Shown: positions 16,674-26,088, numbered from the stretch's first letter. The stretch: 64,000 bases of DNA from Chitinophaga sp. HK235 (GCF_018255755.1 NZ_CP073766.1:7252501-7316500), one strand, 5' to 3'. The notes: generated by a model from the letters alone, not told the origin. Numbers and translations: made by a program.

Positions 16674-17756
16674 TCATTTATTTTTCTTTTGATTTGATTT
16701 TTTTGAAGCGACACTTTTCCCGTTTATCTTTTTGCCAGCGGATTTTTCTTTCTCCGATGATGATTTCCTGGGAGCACCGGTGACTTTTTTTGTGGCTGTT
16801 GGCGCTGCAGCAGGCTTTTTCGGGGTACGGTGCCGGATGAACTGTCCCCAGGTAAGGTTGTCTTTCCCTGGTTTCTGAGCCATCGCCCGCTCAATGGCAT
16901 AACGGGCGCTGGTTTCCACCACCCATTCAAAATGTTCTGCTCCGATGGAGTGTATGTCTGCATCAGGAGCGGGATTACAAAAGTCAATGGCGTAAGGCAC
17001 TTCACCCCGCACTGCTATCTCTACAGTATTGAAGTCGTAGCCCAGATGCTGATTGAGTGCCAGCACCTGTTGGGTGATCTGTTCCATCAGTGCTGTGCTG
17101 CCTTTGAAGTCAGACAGGTAACGCTGATGCGGCTCGTTTTTTGGATTGTAAGGCATGATACGTACGTCTTTACCGCCGATGCAGTAGCAACGGTAGTATT
17201 GACTGTAATCAATTTCTTCCTGCAGCATCATGACCAGCTGGCCTGTTTCACTGTGTTTGCGGAAAAAATCGTCCTTGTCTTCCACCTGATACACATGTTT
17301 CCATCCGCCGCCATCATAGGGTTTCATGTATGCAGGGAAACCTATATAATTGAAGATGGTATTCCAGTCGAATGGATAGATGAGGTTGCGGAAAGACTTA
17401 TCGGTAGTATTGTCCGGCAGAGAATAGGACGGCAGTAAAACGGTGCGGGGCACGTTGACGCCTATTTTCTCAGCCAGGGCATTGTTAAAGAATTTATCGT
17501 CGGCACTCCACCAGAATGGGTTGTTGATAACGGCGCAACCGGCAGTGGCGGCATTTTTCAGGAAGGCACGGTAAAAAGGAACGTCCTGGGAGATCCTGTC
17601 TACAATAACGGCATAACCACTATCGGCACCCTGTAATACTTTATCGATGGTCACAAACTCAGCAAAGATACCGGGAGGGTTGATCTGGTTTATTCTGTCT
17701 GCCAGTGCCTGTGGGAACGTGTTTTCCTGTCCGAATAAAATGCCAATTTTTTTCAT
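16674..17756 (-). CDS. ATP-grasp ligase (RimK/glutathione-synthetase-like) with Lys-rich tail
   Basis: ATP-grasp enzyme expected to form an amide or peptide bond by way of an acyl phosphate. Residues 1-100 form the pre-ATP-grasp domain (MKKIGILFGQENTFP); the ATP-binding part has FPAYMKPYDGGGWKHVYQV, MLQEEIDYSQYYRCYCIG and the metal-binding end FNTVEIAVRGEVPYAIDFCNPAPD (Glu and Asn/Asp ligands). The last 50 residues are very rich in Lys, Ala, Ser and Pro (KKPAAAPTATKK, SEKEKSAGKK), a disordered histone-H1-like tail. I start at ATG 17756; a longer frame to 17804 overlaps the esterase. It begins five bases after that gene ends, so the two are coupled. Confidence 0.8.
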   Translation of the reverse strand: MKKIGILFGQENTFPQALADRINQINPPGIFAEFVTIDKVLQGADSGYAVIVDRISQDVPFYRAFLKNAATAGCAVINNPFWWSADDKFFNNALAEKIGVNVPRTVLLPSYSLPDNTTDKSFRNLIYPFDWNTIFNYIGFPAYMKPYDGGGWKHVYQVEDKDDFFRKHSETGQLVMMLQEEIDYSQYYRCYCIGGKDVRIMPYNPKNEPHQRYLSDFKGSTALMEQITQQVLALNQHLGYDFNTVEIAVRGEVPYAIDFCNPAPDADIHSIGAEHFEWVVETSARYAIERAMAQKPGKDNLTWGQFIRHRTPKKPAAAPTATKKVTGAPRKSSSEKEKSAGKKINGKSVASKKSNQKKNK

Positions 17757-17761
17757 GTCGC

Positions 17762-18469
17762 TTACTTGATGAGTGATAGATAGTGCGGCAGCATTTCCCG
17801 CCATACGGGCCAGTCATGCAGGGCGTGGGGCCTGATGTCCAGCCAGTGGGTGATGTTTTTGGCGGCTAGTATCCGGGAGAAATGTTCGTTGTGCGGGCGG
17901 GTGACATCTGTTTCGGCGGTGCCCAGTACGATGCCCATGCGCCACAGGTCTGCGTCCTGGTTGTCGGGCATAAAGTCGGCCGGGTTGTTGAAATATACCT
18001 GGTCGTCGTAATAGCCGTCCATACGGGGTTTGATATCGAAGATACCACTGAGACTGAAGAGGTATGATACGCTGGCGGGGTGCCGGAAGGCGAAGTTGGC
18101 GGCATGGTACCCACCAAAACTGCAGCCGGCAGCCACAATGCGCTGTTTGCCTGTTTCCGCTTCCATACGGGGCAGTATTTCCTCCATCAGCAGTTTATCA
18201 TAACAGGTATGATTATACGCACGATAGGTGGGGGGAATGTTTTTATTGTACCAGCTGCTGGCATCGATACTGTCGGGGCAGTATACCTTTACCCGGCCTT
18301 CATCGATAAACCAGCGGATAGCGTCAATCAGGCCACGGTCCTTGCTTTCATAGTAGCGGCCCATGGAAGTAGGGAAGAGTAGTAACGGATATCCGCTGTC
18401 ACCGAATACCAGCATCTCAAATTCCTTTCCCAGGTTGGGAGAATGCCATTTATAGTAGTTTTCTGTCAC
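17762..18469 (-). CDS. Alpha/beta-hydrolase esterase, first gene of the cluster
   Basis: A 235-aa hydrolase resembling putative esterases of COG4947. The nucleophile elbow is VAAGCSFGGYHAA with Ser117; acidic and His members probably lie in the C-terminal third (HNEHF, HALHDWPVW). No signal peptide, so it acts in the cytoplasm. The start is GTG at 18469; no ATG fits better. It is the most upstream member of the five-gene run and begins 57 bp from the divergent second esterase, leaving that gap as a shared promoter region. Possible roles are hydrolysis or transfer of an ester/amide intermediate of the pathway. Confidence 0.78.
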   Translation of the reverse strand: MTENYYKWHSPNLGKEFEMLVFGDSGYPLLLFPTSMGRYYESKDRGLIDAIRWFIDEGRVKVYCPDSIDASSWYNKNIPPTYRAYNHTCYDKLLMEEILPRMEAETGKQRIVAAGCSFGGYHAANFAFRHPASVSYLFSLSGIFDIKPRMDGYYDDQVYFNNPADFMPDNQDADLWRMGIVLGTAETDVTRPHNEHFSRILAAKNITHWLDIRPHALHDWPVWREMLPHYLSLIK

Positions 18470-18526
18470 GGGAAAGTGTTTAGTTAAATTTAAAGAAGAT
18501 TATTGGTTTATTGGTAAATTGTTGAA

Positions 18527-19294
18527 ATGCAAATCGATCATCTGACGGTCCATGCGACTGCCTTACAGCGGGAAATATTGCTGGATGTGTATTACAAGGG
18601 ACCATCCCCTCGTGTATTATTGCTGATGAATGACGGACAGGACCTGACTACCTGGCCGGCTGTTTTCCCGGAAGGCCTTTGTGCAGTGGGCATACACGCC
18701 GGCCCGATGCGGCGGCAGGAGTATGGAGTGGCTGGTATCCCGGATTACCAGGGGCTTGGTGGTATGGCGGCGGCCTATAGTGATTTTGTGGTGGAAGAAC
18801 TGTTACCTTTCCTGCAAGAGCAGTATCCCGGGCTGTCGGAGGCCAGGCGGGCATTTGCCGGTTTTTCACTCGGAGGATTGTCGGCACTGGATATCGTATG
18901 GCAGCACCCGCAACTATTTTCGATGGCAGGCGTATTTTCCGGCGCACTCTGGTGGCGCGACAGGCCTTTGGGGGAGGATTACAGCGACGAGCATGACCGT
19001 ATTATGCACCGCCGTATCCGGGAAAGTAACTACCGCCCTGGACTGCAATTCTTTTTTGAATGCGGCACCAGCGACGAAACCGCCGACCGAAACCACAATG
19101 GTATCATCGATAGCATCGACGATACCCGCGACCTGATACTGGAGTTGATGAAGAAAGGATACAAAGTACCGGAAGATATCCATTACCTGGAGATCCCGGG
19201 TGGGCGGCATGATATGGCCACCTGGCAGATGGCCCTGGATATTTTTCTGCGCCTGCCCTTTTTTACCGCTTCCGTTCAGGTGGATAAAAGATAA
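18527..19294 (+). CDS. Esterase, enterochelin-esterase (Fes/D)-like alpha/beta hydrolase
   Basis: Cytoplasmic hydrolase of 255 aa from the putative esterase family that includes Fes and S-formylglutathione hydrolase-like proteins. Seen: LLLMNDGQDLTTW near the N-terminus, the nucleophile elbow FAGFSLGGLSALDIVW with Ser114, the acidic region ECGTSDETADRNHNGIIDSIDDT (which also looks like a Ca-binding-type acidic loop), and the C-terminal catalytic-His region PGGRHDMATWQM. Divergent from the five-gene amide-ligase run and probably functionally linked to it. Its 3' end overlaps the convergent OmpA-family gene by 32 bp. Confidence 0.8.
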   Translation: MQIDHLTVHATALQREILLDVYYKGPSPRVLLLMNDGQDLTTWPAVFPEGLCAVGIHAGPMRRQEYGVAGIPDYQGLGGMAAAYSDFVVEELLPFLQEQYPGLSEARRAFAGFSLGGLSALDIVWQHPQLFSMAGVFSGALWWRDRPLGEDYSDEHDRIMHRRIRESNYRPGLQFFFECGTSDETADRNHNGIIDSIDDTRDLILELMKKGYKVPEDIHYLEIPGGRHDMATWQMALDIFLRLPFFTASVQVDKR

Positions 19295-20705
19295 CGATTT
19301 CCACCCTTCTGTTTTTTCTTCTCCCTTCTGCATACACATTATCAGACACCGGCATAGACTCGCCCATGCCAATGATCTGTGTAATATGTGCCCCCGGTTT
19401 CCTGGAGCGGATATAATCAGCCACGGTAGTAGCCCTGCGTAAAGACAGCTCCTGGTTGTATTCACTGGTGCCGGCATCATCGGTATGGCCGGTAACGGTG
19501 ATGGTTACACTGTCTCCGGAGGGTATCCGGTTGACGAGGCTGTCCAGCGAAACATGCTGCCGGATATTGAGCTCACTGCTGTTGAAGCGGAAAAGCAGGT
19601 CGGGGATGAGCAGGGTGTCTGTTCGTATAACCGGCGGGGTTATTTCGGGTGCCGGCTGGCAGCTCACCATCATCACCAGTTCTGCGCTATCCCCGTCAGG
19701 GGAGTATCCATCCTTCCCGGTAATGATAAAATCATCAAAACTAAATCCTTCATTATATACAAAATATTTGGCCACCTCATTGGCTCTGTCGGTGGCGATG
19801 ATTTCGTTATACTTTTTATTGGAAGAGAGATGGGCGTAGCCGGTCAGGAAAATTTTGTTGTGTACCTCGTCGCGGTCTACTTTCATAGTCTTGCGCAACT
19901 GGTCCTGGTAAGTGGAATTGATGTTCCGGGTCCGGGGAATAAAGAAGTCGTTTTTAAGCAGGAGCGTATCGCACCGGCCACTACGCTGGAAAACGGCCTG
20001 TGGTGGCAGGAAGTGCAGGATATCTCCGGGAACAGCATCAACATAAACAGAATGTCTTTTGTGAAAAGCATACAATGCTTTTCTGACAGTGTCTGCATCT
20101 GCACACATTTTCCCGTCCAGTGGCGTGATGGTGATACTGTCCAGATAAAGGTAATGTTCATCTTTTATGGGAGGAGAATGTTTGTTAAAGTTGCCGATGA
20201 TGATACAGCTGGCGTCTTTGCCGGCGGTGAAGGTTTTTTCCAGGATGGTCCAGTTTTCACGGGCTCCAGCTACATCTGCCTGCCTCAGTTGCAGATCCGG
20301 CGGGATATCCAGGCAATTAGTGGAATTACGGTAGATGAGCGCGGTATCAAAACGTATATCCGTGAACGGGGGCTGGTCTTTATTGCTCATGGTAAAAAGC
20401 CGGATCTTATAGGAAGCTCCTTTTTTCAGCGGGCAGAGCAACTGTGTCTGGCAATAGGTGCGTAAGGCTGGATTGATGCGGCTTTGCATGGTGAGCATGA
20501 TAAAACGCTGCCGGTTTTCATCTTTGTAAATCAGCTTGCTGATATGGGGAGCTACGGCCTGCCAGGCACTGGGAGAACAGGGAGCCTGATATTCCGTACA
20601 GATGTTTACATCCTGAAAACCGGGATTGGGAACGATGTTTTGTGCAGTAACACTGGCTGTGAGCAACAGCAGCAGGAGTAGGTGGATATAGGAAACAGGG
20701 CGCAA
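19263..20705 (-). CDS. OmpA-family outer-membrane/peptidoglycan-associated protein
   Basis: Exported 480-aa protein: signal peptide (HLLLLLLLTASVTAQ, about 8-22), an N-terminal region like a carbohydrate-binding jelly-roll (NIVPNPGFQDVN, often followed by CSPSAW in Bacteroidetes), a middle domain, and a C-terminal OmpA-like domain (ITVTGHTDDAGTSEYNQELSLRRA, ending GRRKNRRVEIVIFYP) that binds peptidoglycan. The only start in this frame is TTG 20705, which lies inside a CACCTTTG box; no ATG is available, so the start is uncertain. It overlaps the convergent esterase gene by 32 bp at its 3' end. Confidence 0.85.
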   Translation of the reverse strand: MRPVSYIHLLLLLLLTASVTAQNIVPNPGFQDVNICTEYQAPCSPSAWQAVAPHISKLIYKDENRQRFIMLTMQSRINPALRTYCQTQLLCPLKKGASYKIRLFTMSNKDQPPFTDIRFDTALIYRNSTNCLDIPPDLQLRQADVAGARENWTILEKTFTAGKDASCIIIGNFNKHSPPIKDEHYLYLDSITITPLDGKMCADADTVRKALYAFHKRHSVYVDAVPGDILHFLPPQAVFQRSGRCDTLLLKNDFFIPRTRNINSTYQDQLRKTMKVDRDEVHNKIFLTGYAHLSSNKKYNEIIATDRANEVAKYFVYNEGFSFDDFIITGKDGYSPDGDSAELVMMVSCQPAPEITPPVIRTDTLLIPDLLFRFNSSELNIRQHVSLDSLVNRIPSGDSVTITVTGHTDDAGTSEYNQELSLRRATTVADYIRSRKPGAHITQIIGMGESMPVSDNVYAEGRRKNRRVEIVIFYPPERKR

Positions 20706-20835
20706 AGGTGACAGTTTCGCTATAAACGGGCAGGGGGAGGGGTTTATTGTAAAAGAAGCATGCTGACACTATATGATCAGCATGCTCAATAGTAGGCAAG
20801 CAGACCTATCAGTCCGCTTCATACAAAAAGTTTTA

Positions 20836-22179
20836 TCAAGGTTGTTCAAAGTTGGGCAGGGCGGTATATCCAACACCGGGAATCAGACGCAGTGTCATAC
20901 TTGAAATGTCAGAACCTCCATCAGCGTTAGGAATAGAGCGTTCTACCTCGAACTTACCAAGATAAACTGATGTGCTGTTAGGATTGACATTCGTCCATAT
21001 GTAATAATTCGGATTATCGCTATAAACAGGGTTAGTGTAAAAAGGAATTGCTGCGTGAGGAATAACAGGTGTGGTGCAACCTGCGTCACTATAAAATGCC
21101 AATGTGATTTCGACAGTTGTTGTGTAGTTGTTCCATGAACCCCATTCAATTGTTCCTCTGTTTTTAAGCTCCAGTCTGGCGTAAACAGGGGCGGGGTTGT
21201 ACATGAAATTGTATGTTTCTATATCTCCCTGAGATAACTCGGTATTACGTGGTATTACTGAACCATCCTTTTTGGTAATGGTTGGTAACAGTGGGAATGC
21301 TTGTCTGGTAAAATGCCAGGAGCTATATAACATCACAGATAGATAATCAAGTGCTCCTATTTTGAAGCCCCATCCATTGTCTGTTTCATTATATGTCAGG
21401 AACTGATAGTAAACGCTGGTATCGGGAATCATATTTTCCTTGTGAATAGTCACATATTGATCACGGTCGGGACGGGATTGTTCATGATAAAATCCGATAG
21501 CATGTCCGATTTCATGGACTGCGTTGGTTTGGTCGCAACCTGGTGCTATATTGATAATCTGTTTGCCTCCGATTCTTCCCAGGCTAGAGCTGCAGTTGCC
21601 ATATATATTGGTGAATTCTACAAAATCGTTTTGAGTAGTCCTTGGAACGAATTTGAGATTAGTCCTTGTTTCCCACTCTGCTATTGCAGATGTTATCACA
21701 CTCTGGTTGGGGAGAGAAGGATCGATAATATAATAAACAGTTTTGTTGGGCCATATTCTACTAGTAATGGAGGTACCAGTACGGAGGGTATTGATCTTTT
21801 CTCCTTTGGAGGCTTGTGATGCCGGAATTCGGATAATCCCATTTTTATCGGCTGTGGCCTGCCATTTTTCGATAGGTTGAGTTGGTGATTCAATCCTTTG
21901 TTTTAATTCATTTACCTGTTCTTCATTCAGGATGATGTCGCCATCCATGATATAGAGGTCCTTTTTTTTGACTATGGTGTAGTGCCTGCCGGTTTCTTTA
22001 TTTCTGAATGTAATCAGTTCTCCGGGAATGTTGGGATAGATTTCATTGCTTTCACATTGACATTTGGTGGAAGTGACATTCGTCACTTGCTCTTTTTTGG
22101 TACAAGCTGAAAGCAGGATTACGGTTGCCATTATGAACTGCAGTTTATACCTGCGCAGCTGATAATACATTGATTTCAT
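20836..22179 (-). CDS. Astacin-family (M12A) zinc metalloprotease, lipoprotein
   Basis: Secreted, lipid-anchored endopeptidase of 447 aa. The signal ends in a lipobox, VILLSAC with Cys26. The pro-region runs to about residue 125 (including ITFRNKETGRHYTIVKKKDLYIMDGD). The catalytic domain carries the astacin signature with His222, Glu223, His226 and His232 followed by EQSRPDRD, and a Met-turn region SVMLYSSWHF supplying the Met and Tyr. A C-terminal domain of about 100 residues (YARLELKNRGTIEWGSWNN) is unassigned. Astacins are widespread in animals and scattered in bacteria. The gene appears AT-richer than its neighbours, hinting at transfer. Physiological substrate unknown. Confidence 0.9.
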   Translation of the reverse strand: MKSMYYQLRRYKLQFIMATVILLSACTKKEQVTNVTSTKCQCESNEIYPNIPGELITFRNKETGRHYTIVKKKDLYIMDGDIILNEEQVNELKQRIESPTQPIEKWQATADKNGIIRIPASQASKGEKINTLRTGTSITSRIWPNKTVYYIIDPSLPNQSVITSAIAEWETRTNLKFVPRTTQNDFVEFTNIYGNCSSSLGRIGGKQIINIAPGCDQTNAVHEIGHAIGFYHEQSRPDRDQYVTIHKENMIPDTSVYYQFLTYNETDNGWGFKIGALDYLSVMLYSSWHFTRQAFPLLPTITKKDGSVIPRNTELSQGDIETYNFMYNPAPVYARLELKNRGTIEWGSWNNYTTTVEITLAFYSDAGCTTPVIPHAAIPFYTNPVYSDNPNYYIWTNVNPNSTSVYLGKFEVERSIPNADGGSDISSMTLRLIPGVGYTALPNFEQP

Positions 22180-22334
22180 AGATTATGTATGTTTGGTTAA
22201 GGAAACAAAAAGAATGGGGCTATAGGTTTTATGCTACAATAATTTCGGATTAACTTAATGAGGTTTTCAAGCTTTCTAAAGATACTACTAATAGCTGAAT
22301 ATTCAATTTTTTTAACGTTAACGGCTAAACTATT

Positions 22335-22378
22335 TATAACACAAAAGGCTGTCTCAGGAGACAGCCTTTTGTGTTATA
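22335..22378 (-). terminator. Perfect-stem hairpin after the TonB receptor gene
   Basis: A 21-bp perfect stem (22335-22355 with 22358-22378) around a two-base AG loop, 17 bases after the receptor stop. The arm contains ACAAAAGGCTGTCTC. There is no separate T-tract, but the arm carries TTTTGTG, so it could stop or stabilise transcripts from the right. Confidence 0.75.
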
Positions 22379-22394
22379 AAATGAATTTGTTGAC

Positions 22395-25300
22395 TTATTT
22401 GAAGGTATATCTGATACCAACCTGGCTCTGCCAGCGGGCAGTTTGTAAACCGATGTCGTCGATTTGAGCAACGGTTTTGTTTTTAGTAGCAGGACCAGTA
22501 TAGTTGAATTTAGGTGTAGTACCATTAGCTTCGAAACCAACTAAGTCGATCAGACCGTAGTTGTTGTAGCTCATACCAGTACGGGCGGTATAGAGTCTAC
22601 CCCAGTCTTTATTGATCAGGTTACCCAGGTTGAAGATGTCGAAGGTCAGCTGCAGGGTATGTCTTACACCATTTTTTTGTTTGATGTAGAAATCCTGTGC
22701 CAGGTGCAGGTCGAAGATGTTGGAGAATGGAGCTCTTACGCCGTTTCTTTCAACATATTGTCCTCTGCGGGAAGACAGGTATTTATCGTTTTCAATGAAG
22801 CTGTTCAATCTGTTCCACTGGTCAGCAGCAGAAACGACGTTTCCTTTGTTATCAGTGTAAGATACCAGGTTGATTTCGCTGGCGTCTTTCGGAACGTACA
22901 TGATACTCAGACCACCATCACCAGAACTGGGCAGGTCTTTGTTAATGTTGAGGTTATTGGCGTTATCCCTGTAACCATAAGAGAAGCGGTCACCGTTCTG
23001 GCCGGTGTAGAACAGGCTAACGGTAGTTGCCATAAAGCCGGCATATTCTTTCTTATAGGAAACAGAAGCAACGATTCTGGAACCGGCGTCATAGATAGAA
23101 TATCCCATGTCGAGGTCATTTTTACCTCTTACGTTAGGCATACGCCATTGGGAAGAGTTCTGGGAAGACTGACCGTCGTTCAGGCCTTTTGCACGGCTAA
23201 AGGTGTAGGCTACGCTGGTGCTCAGACCGTTACGGAATGCTTTCTGTAACTGAGCGGTAAAGTTGTAAGTATAGCCTTTGTTGGTATTTTCAGCATAGTA
23301 TACGTTAGGATACAGGCCGAGGGTATCAGCACCAAGTTTCCTATAGATTGGGCGGTTATCAGCACCGGCACCGGTGATGGTCTGATTACCGTTTTTAACG
23401 TAAGCCAGGTTGTAGTAGTTAACGTTGTTGAGGGTTTTGGTGAAGATACCTTCCAGTGTACCCACCATGCCCCAAGGCAGTTTTCTGTCAACGGCGAGGC
23501 TGGTTCTGAATACTTGCGGGAATTTGAAGTTTTTAGCAAACAGGTCGATCTGGCCGGAAGGAATAGCAGTAATAGATGGCTGTTGGTTGTATTCCGGGAT
23601 AAATTTGATCGGCTGGTTGGTTGCAGATGCTGGTTTGGTAGGGTCGTATTTTACGTCCATTTCACCCAGTGTTACACCATTGTTGTTGTAGATACCACCT
23701 ACCCAAACGAATGGAATGCGGCTGGTGAAGATACCGGCACCGCCACGGATCTGGGTTCTCTGGTCACCGGTAACATCCCAGTTAAAGGCGATACGGGGAG
23801 AGAGCAGGATTCTGCTATCTGGTTTTACACCGGTTTTAGCACCGTGGAGGTCCCATCCAGCAGCTTCCAGTTTAGGCAGAACGTTCTCATTGAAACCGGC
23901 ATTTTCACGTGGTTTGTCCAGGAAAATCGGTAAGTCAGCACGCAGACCATAAGACAGTTTGAAGTTGTCGCTGATCTGATAGTCATCCTGTACGTATAAG
24001 CCGAGCTGCATAGCTTTTAATTTAGCGGCAGCTTTGGTATCGTCGCCGATGCCATTGTCAACAGCAGAGAAAGTACGCTGGAAACGGATAGGAGACTGAT
24101 CAGTCAGAAAGTCATTCAGGTTGGCGTAAGTATAGGCGCCGTAGTTGTTCCTGATAAATACGTTGTTCAGGTTGTAATATTCGTTGTTGGTACCGATAGT
24201 AATGGTGTGTTTACCTTTATACAGTTCGAAGTTATCTGTCAGGGTAATAACGTCCTGTTGCAGGAGGTTAGCGGCGGAGAATGCTTCAGAGCCAAAACCG
24301 ATCGCTTCCTTGTTGATGAAAACGTTCGGGAATGGGTTACCCATTACACTACGGTCGTCGCGTACCAGGTTCACACCAACGAGGAGAGAGTTGGATGCCT
24401 TGTTACCGAAGAGGCTTTTGAGCTCAGCAGTAGTTGCGTTGGTAGTAGAAGGGAAGTACACACCTCTGTTAGCGAAGAAAATATTACGCTGGTTTGATAC
24501 CGCAGGGCTGGTACTTACACCTTTTGAATACTGGTGGCGGATAGTGAATTTATGAACATTGTTGATGTTCCAATCTAAACGAACGAAGAGCTTGGTACCA
24601 TCCAGTTTGCGAATGTTGCTTTCGTAACCACCGGGATCGTAACCCATTTTCGTCAGTTTGGCGTTGAGCAGATCCAGCTGATCACGGCCGGCTGCGTTCG
24701 CTTTCATGTTGGCAGCGTAAGCGTCGTAGCCAAAGTTCTGTGGAGTTTCGTCATTCTGGAATTCAGCGTTAACGAAGTAGAACAGTTTGTTTTTGATGAT
24801 TGGACCACCAATACGCAGACCATAAGTCTGAGAGGTGAAGTCCGGCAGTTTCGGACGGTCAGCAGTCGGATCGTTGGTAGGTCTTTTACCAGCGAGGTCC
24901 TGATTGCGGAAGAAGTAGTAGGCAGATCCTTCTACGCTGTTGGTACCACTACGGGTAACCGCGTTAATAGAACCACCTGCAAAACCTCCTTGCTTAACAT
25001 CAAAAGGAGAAACGTTGATATTGATTTGATCAATGATATCCACACTGAAAGGAGAGATACCAATCTGACCACCGTTTGCGCCGTTATCAGAAAGACCAAA
25101 TACATCGTTCTGTACAGCACCGTCTACGAAGATAGCATTGTAACGGCTGTTGGTACCAGCGATGGAGATACCATTGTTACCATTACCATCTTTCGTCAGT
25201 CTGGCCTGAGGGGTCAGCCTGGCAAAGTCTGTATAGTTACGGCCTACAGTAGGCAGGGCTTCAATCTGGGACCGGCTGATTACAGTTTGTGCGCCTTTAC

Positions 25301-25715
25301 GGTTTGGATCAAAAGCATTATTGCGCTGGGCCACTACTTCCACTTGTTTGATTTCTCTGCTTTTGTCTGCCAGTTTAGCGTTTAACTTGAATGTCTGGCC
25401 CAGGGCGAGCATGAGGTTGTCCTGGGAAAACTCCGTAAAACCAATGAAGGTAACAGTCACTTTGTAGGGGCCTCCTACGTTCATGTTTGGCAAACGGTAA
25501 AAACCTTCCGCATCAGTAGTTGTACCGTATTTGGTACCTGAAGGAAGGTGAATTGCAACTACCGTTGCACCGGGCAAACCAACATTGTCTGTACCGGTTA
25601 CCTTTCCGTTCATACCTGAAGTCGTAACCTGTGCATAGGTCAAGATCGTTGTGAGTAATAAGAATAAGGTAAAAAGTAATTTTCTAAATCCCATGATTAG
25701 AGAAGTTTGTTTCAT
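22395..25715 (-). CDS. TonB-dependent outer-membrane receptor with CarboxypepD_reg-like domain (Oar-like)
   Basis: Outer-membrane transporter of about 1100 aa that takes up a large substrate using TonB energy. Seen: signal peptide (KLLFTLFLLLTTILTYAQ), a carboxypeptidase-regulatory-like domain at about 35-115 (GMNGKVTGTDNVGLPGATVVAIH), a plug domain to about 250 (ALPTVGRNYTDFARLTPQARL; ITRSGTN-type end GSINAVTRSGTNSVEGS), and a beta-barrel closing with VGIRYTFK. No SusD-like partner gene is adjacent, which suits the Oar/OmpA-type TonB receptors rather than the SusC glycan systems. The ATG at 25715 is four bases from a CACCTTTG box; ATG 25694 (MGFRKLLF) may be the real start. Substrate unknown. 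Confidence 0.92.
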   Translation of the reverse strand: MKQTSLIMGFRKLLFTLFLLLTTILTYAQVTTSGMNGKVTGTDNVGLPGATVVAIHLPSGTKYGTTTDAEGFYRLPNMNVGGPYKVTVTFIGFTEFSQDNLMLALGQTFKLNAKLADKSREIKQVEVVAQRNNAFDPNRKGAQTVISRSQIEALPTVGRNYTDFARLTPQARLTKDGNGNNGISIAGTNSRYNAIFVDGAVQNDVFGLSDNGANGGQIGISPFSVDIIDQININVSPFDVKQGGFAGGSINAVTRSGTNSVEGSAYYFFRNQDLAGKRPTNDPTADRPKLPDFTSQTYGLRIGGPIIKNKLFYFVNAEFQNDETPQNFGYDAYAANMKANAAGRDQLDLLNAKLTKMGYDPGGYESNIRKLDGTKLFVRLDWNINNVHKFTIRHQYSKGVSTSPAVSNQRNIFFANRGVYFPSTTNATTAELKSLFGNKASNSLLVGVNLVRDDRSVMGNPFPNVFINKEAIGFGSEAFSAANLLQQDVITLTDNFELYKGKHTITIGTNNEYYNLNNVFIRNNYGAYTYANLNDFLTDQSPIRFQRTFSAVDNGIGDDTKAAAKLKAMQLGLYVQDDYQISDNFKLSYGLRADLPIFLDKPRENAGFNENVLPKLEAAGWDLHGAKTGVKPDSRILLSPRIAFNWDVTGDQRTQIRGGAGIFTSRIPFVWVGGIYNNNGVTLGEMDVKYDPTKPASATNQPIKFIPEYNQQPSITAIPSGQIDLFAKNFKFPQVFRTSLAVDRKLPWGMVGTLEGIFTKTLNNVNYYNLAYVKNGNQTITGAGADNRPIYRKLGADTLGLYPNVYYAENTNKGYTYNFTAQLQKAFRNGLSTSVAYTFSRAKGLNDGQSSQNSSQWRMPNVRGKNDLDMGYSIYDAGSRIVASVSYKKEYAGFMATTVSLFYTGQNGDRFSYGYRDNANNLNINKDLPSSGDGGLSIMYVPKDASEINLVSYTDNKGNVVSAADQWNRLNSFIENDKYLSSRRGQYVERNGVRAPFSNIFDLHLAQDFYIKQKNGVRHTLQLTFDIFNLGNLINKDWGRLYTARTGMSYNNYGLIDLVGFEANGTTPKFNYTGPATKNKTVAQIDDIGLQTARWQSQVGIRYTFK

Positions 25716-26088
25716 GGCGCAAAGGTGCCAAAAAACTTTGGTTAAATTTTAACGCCATATTAACAATCGAATTAACAAATTGTTAAGAGTAAAGGATCTA
25801 TAAACCTTGATAATTTTTTTAGAAATCTTATCAGACAAACCTCTGGTTGAGGTGTGTTTATTCAAGAAAAGGAGGAAAAATTATTAATCTTCAAATGGGG
25901 GATAATGCTAATGCATAACAGTGTGACTAGTTCAGACCTAAACTTTATGAAAGCCTGATTGTTACAAAGCTAAGTTATTGGCATATTTTTTTATTTGTTA
26001 AAATCTAACTGCATAATAATCAAACCTCCAGTTTATTGTCTGTATTTAGCCCAAAATACTTCCTTCTTCATTTACCGTGTATAAGTCG

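Noticed and set aside
16674..17804. Longer frame for the ATP-grasp ligase (start at 17804)
   Set aside because: It would overlap the esterase gene by 43 bases, and the family start MKKIGILFGQ begins at 17756.
25716..25740. Sigma-54-like TGGCAC...TTGC on the minus strand before the TonB receptor
   Set aside because: GG and GC are only seven bases apart; sigma-54 promoters need ten, so it is better read as a CACCTTTG -7-type box.
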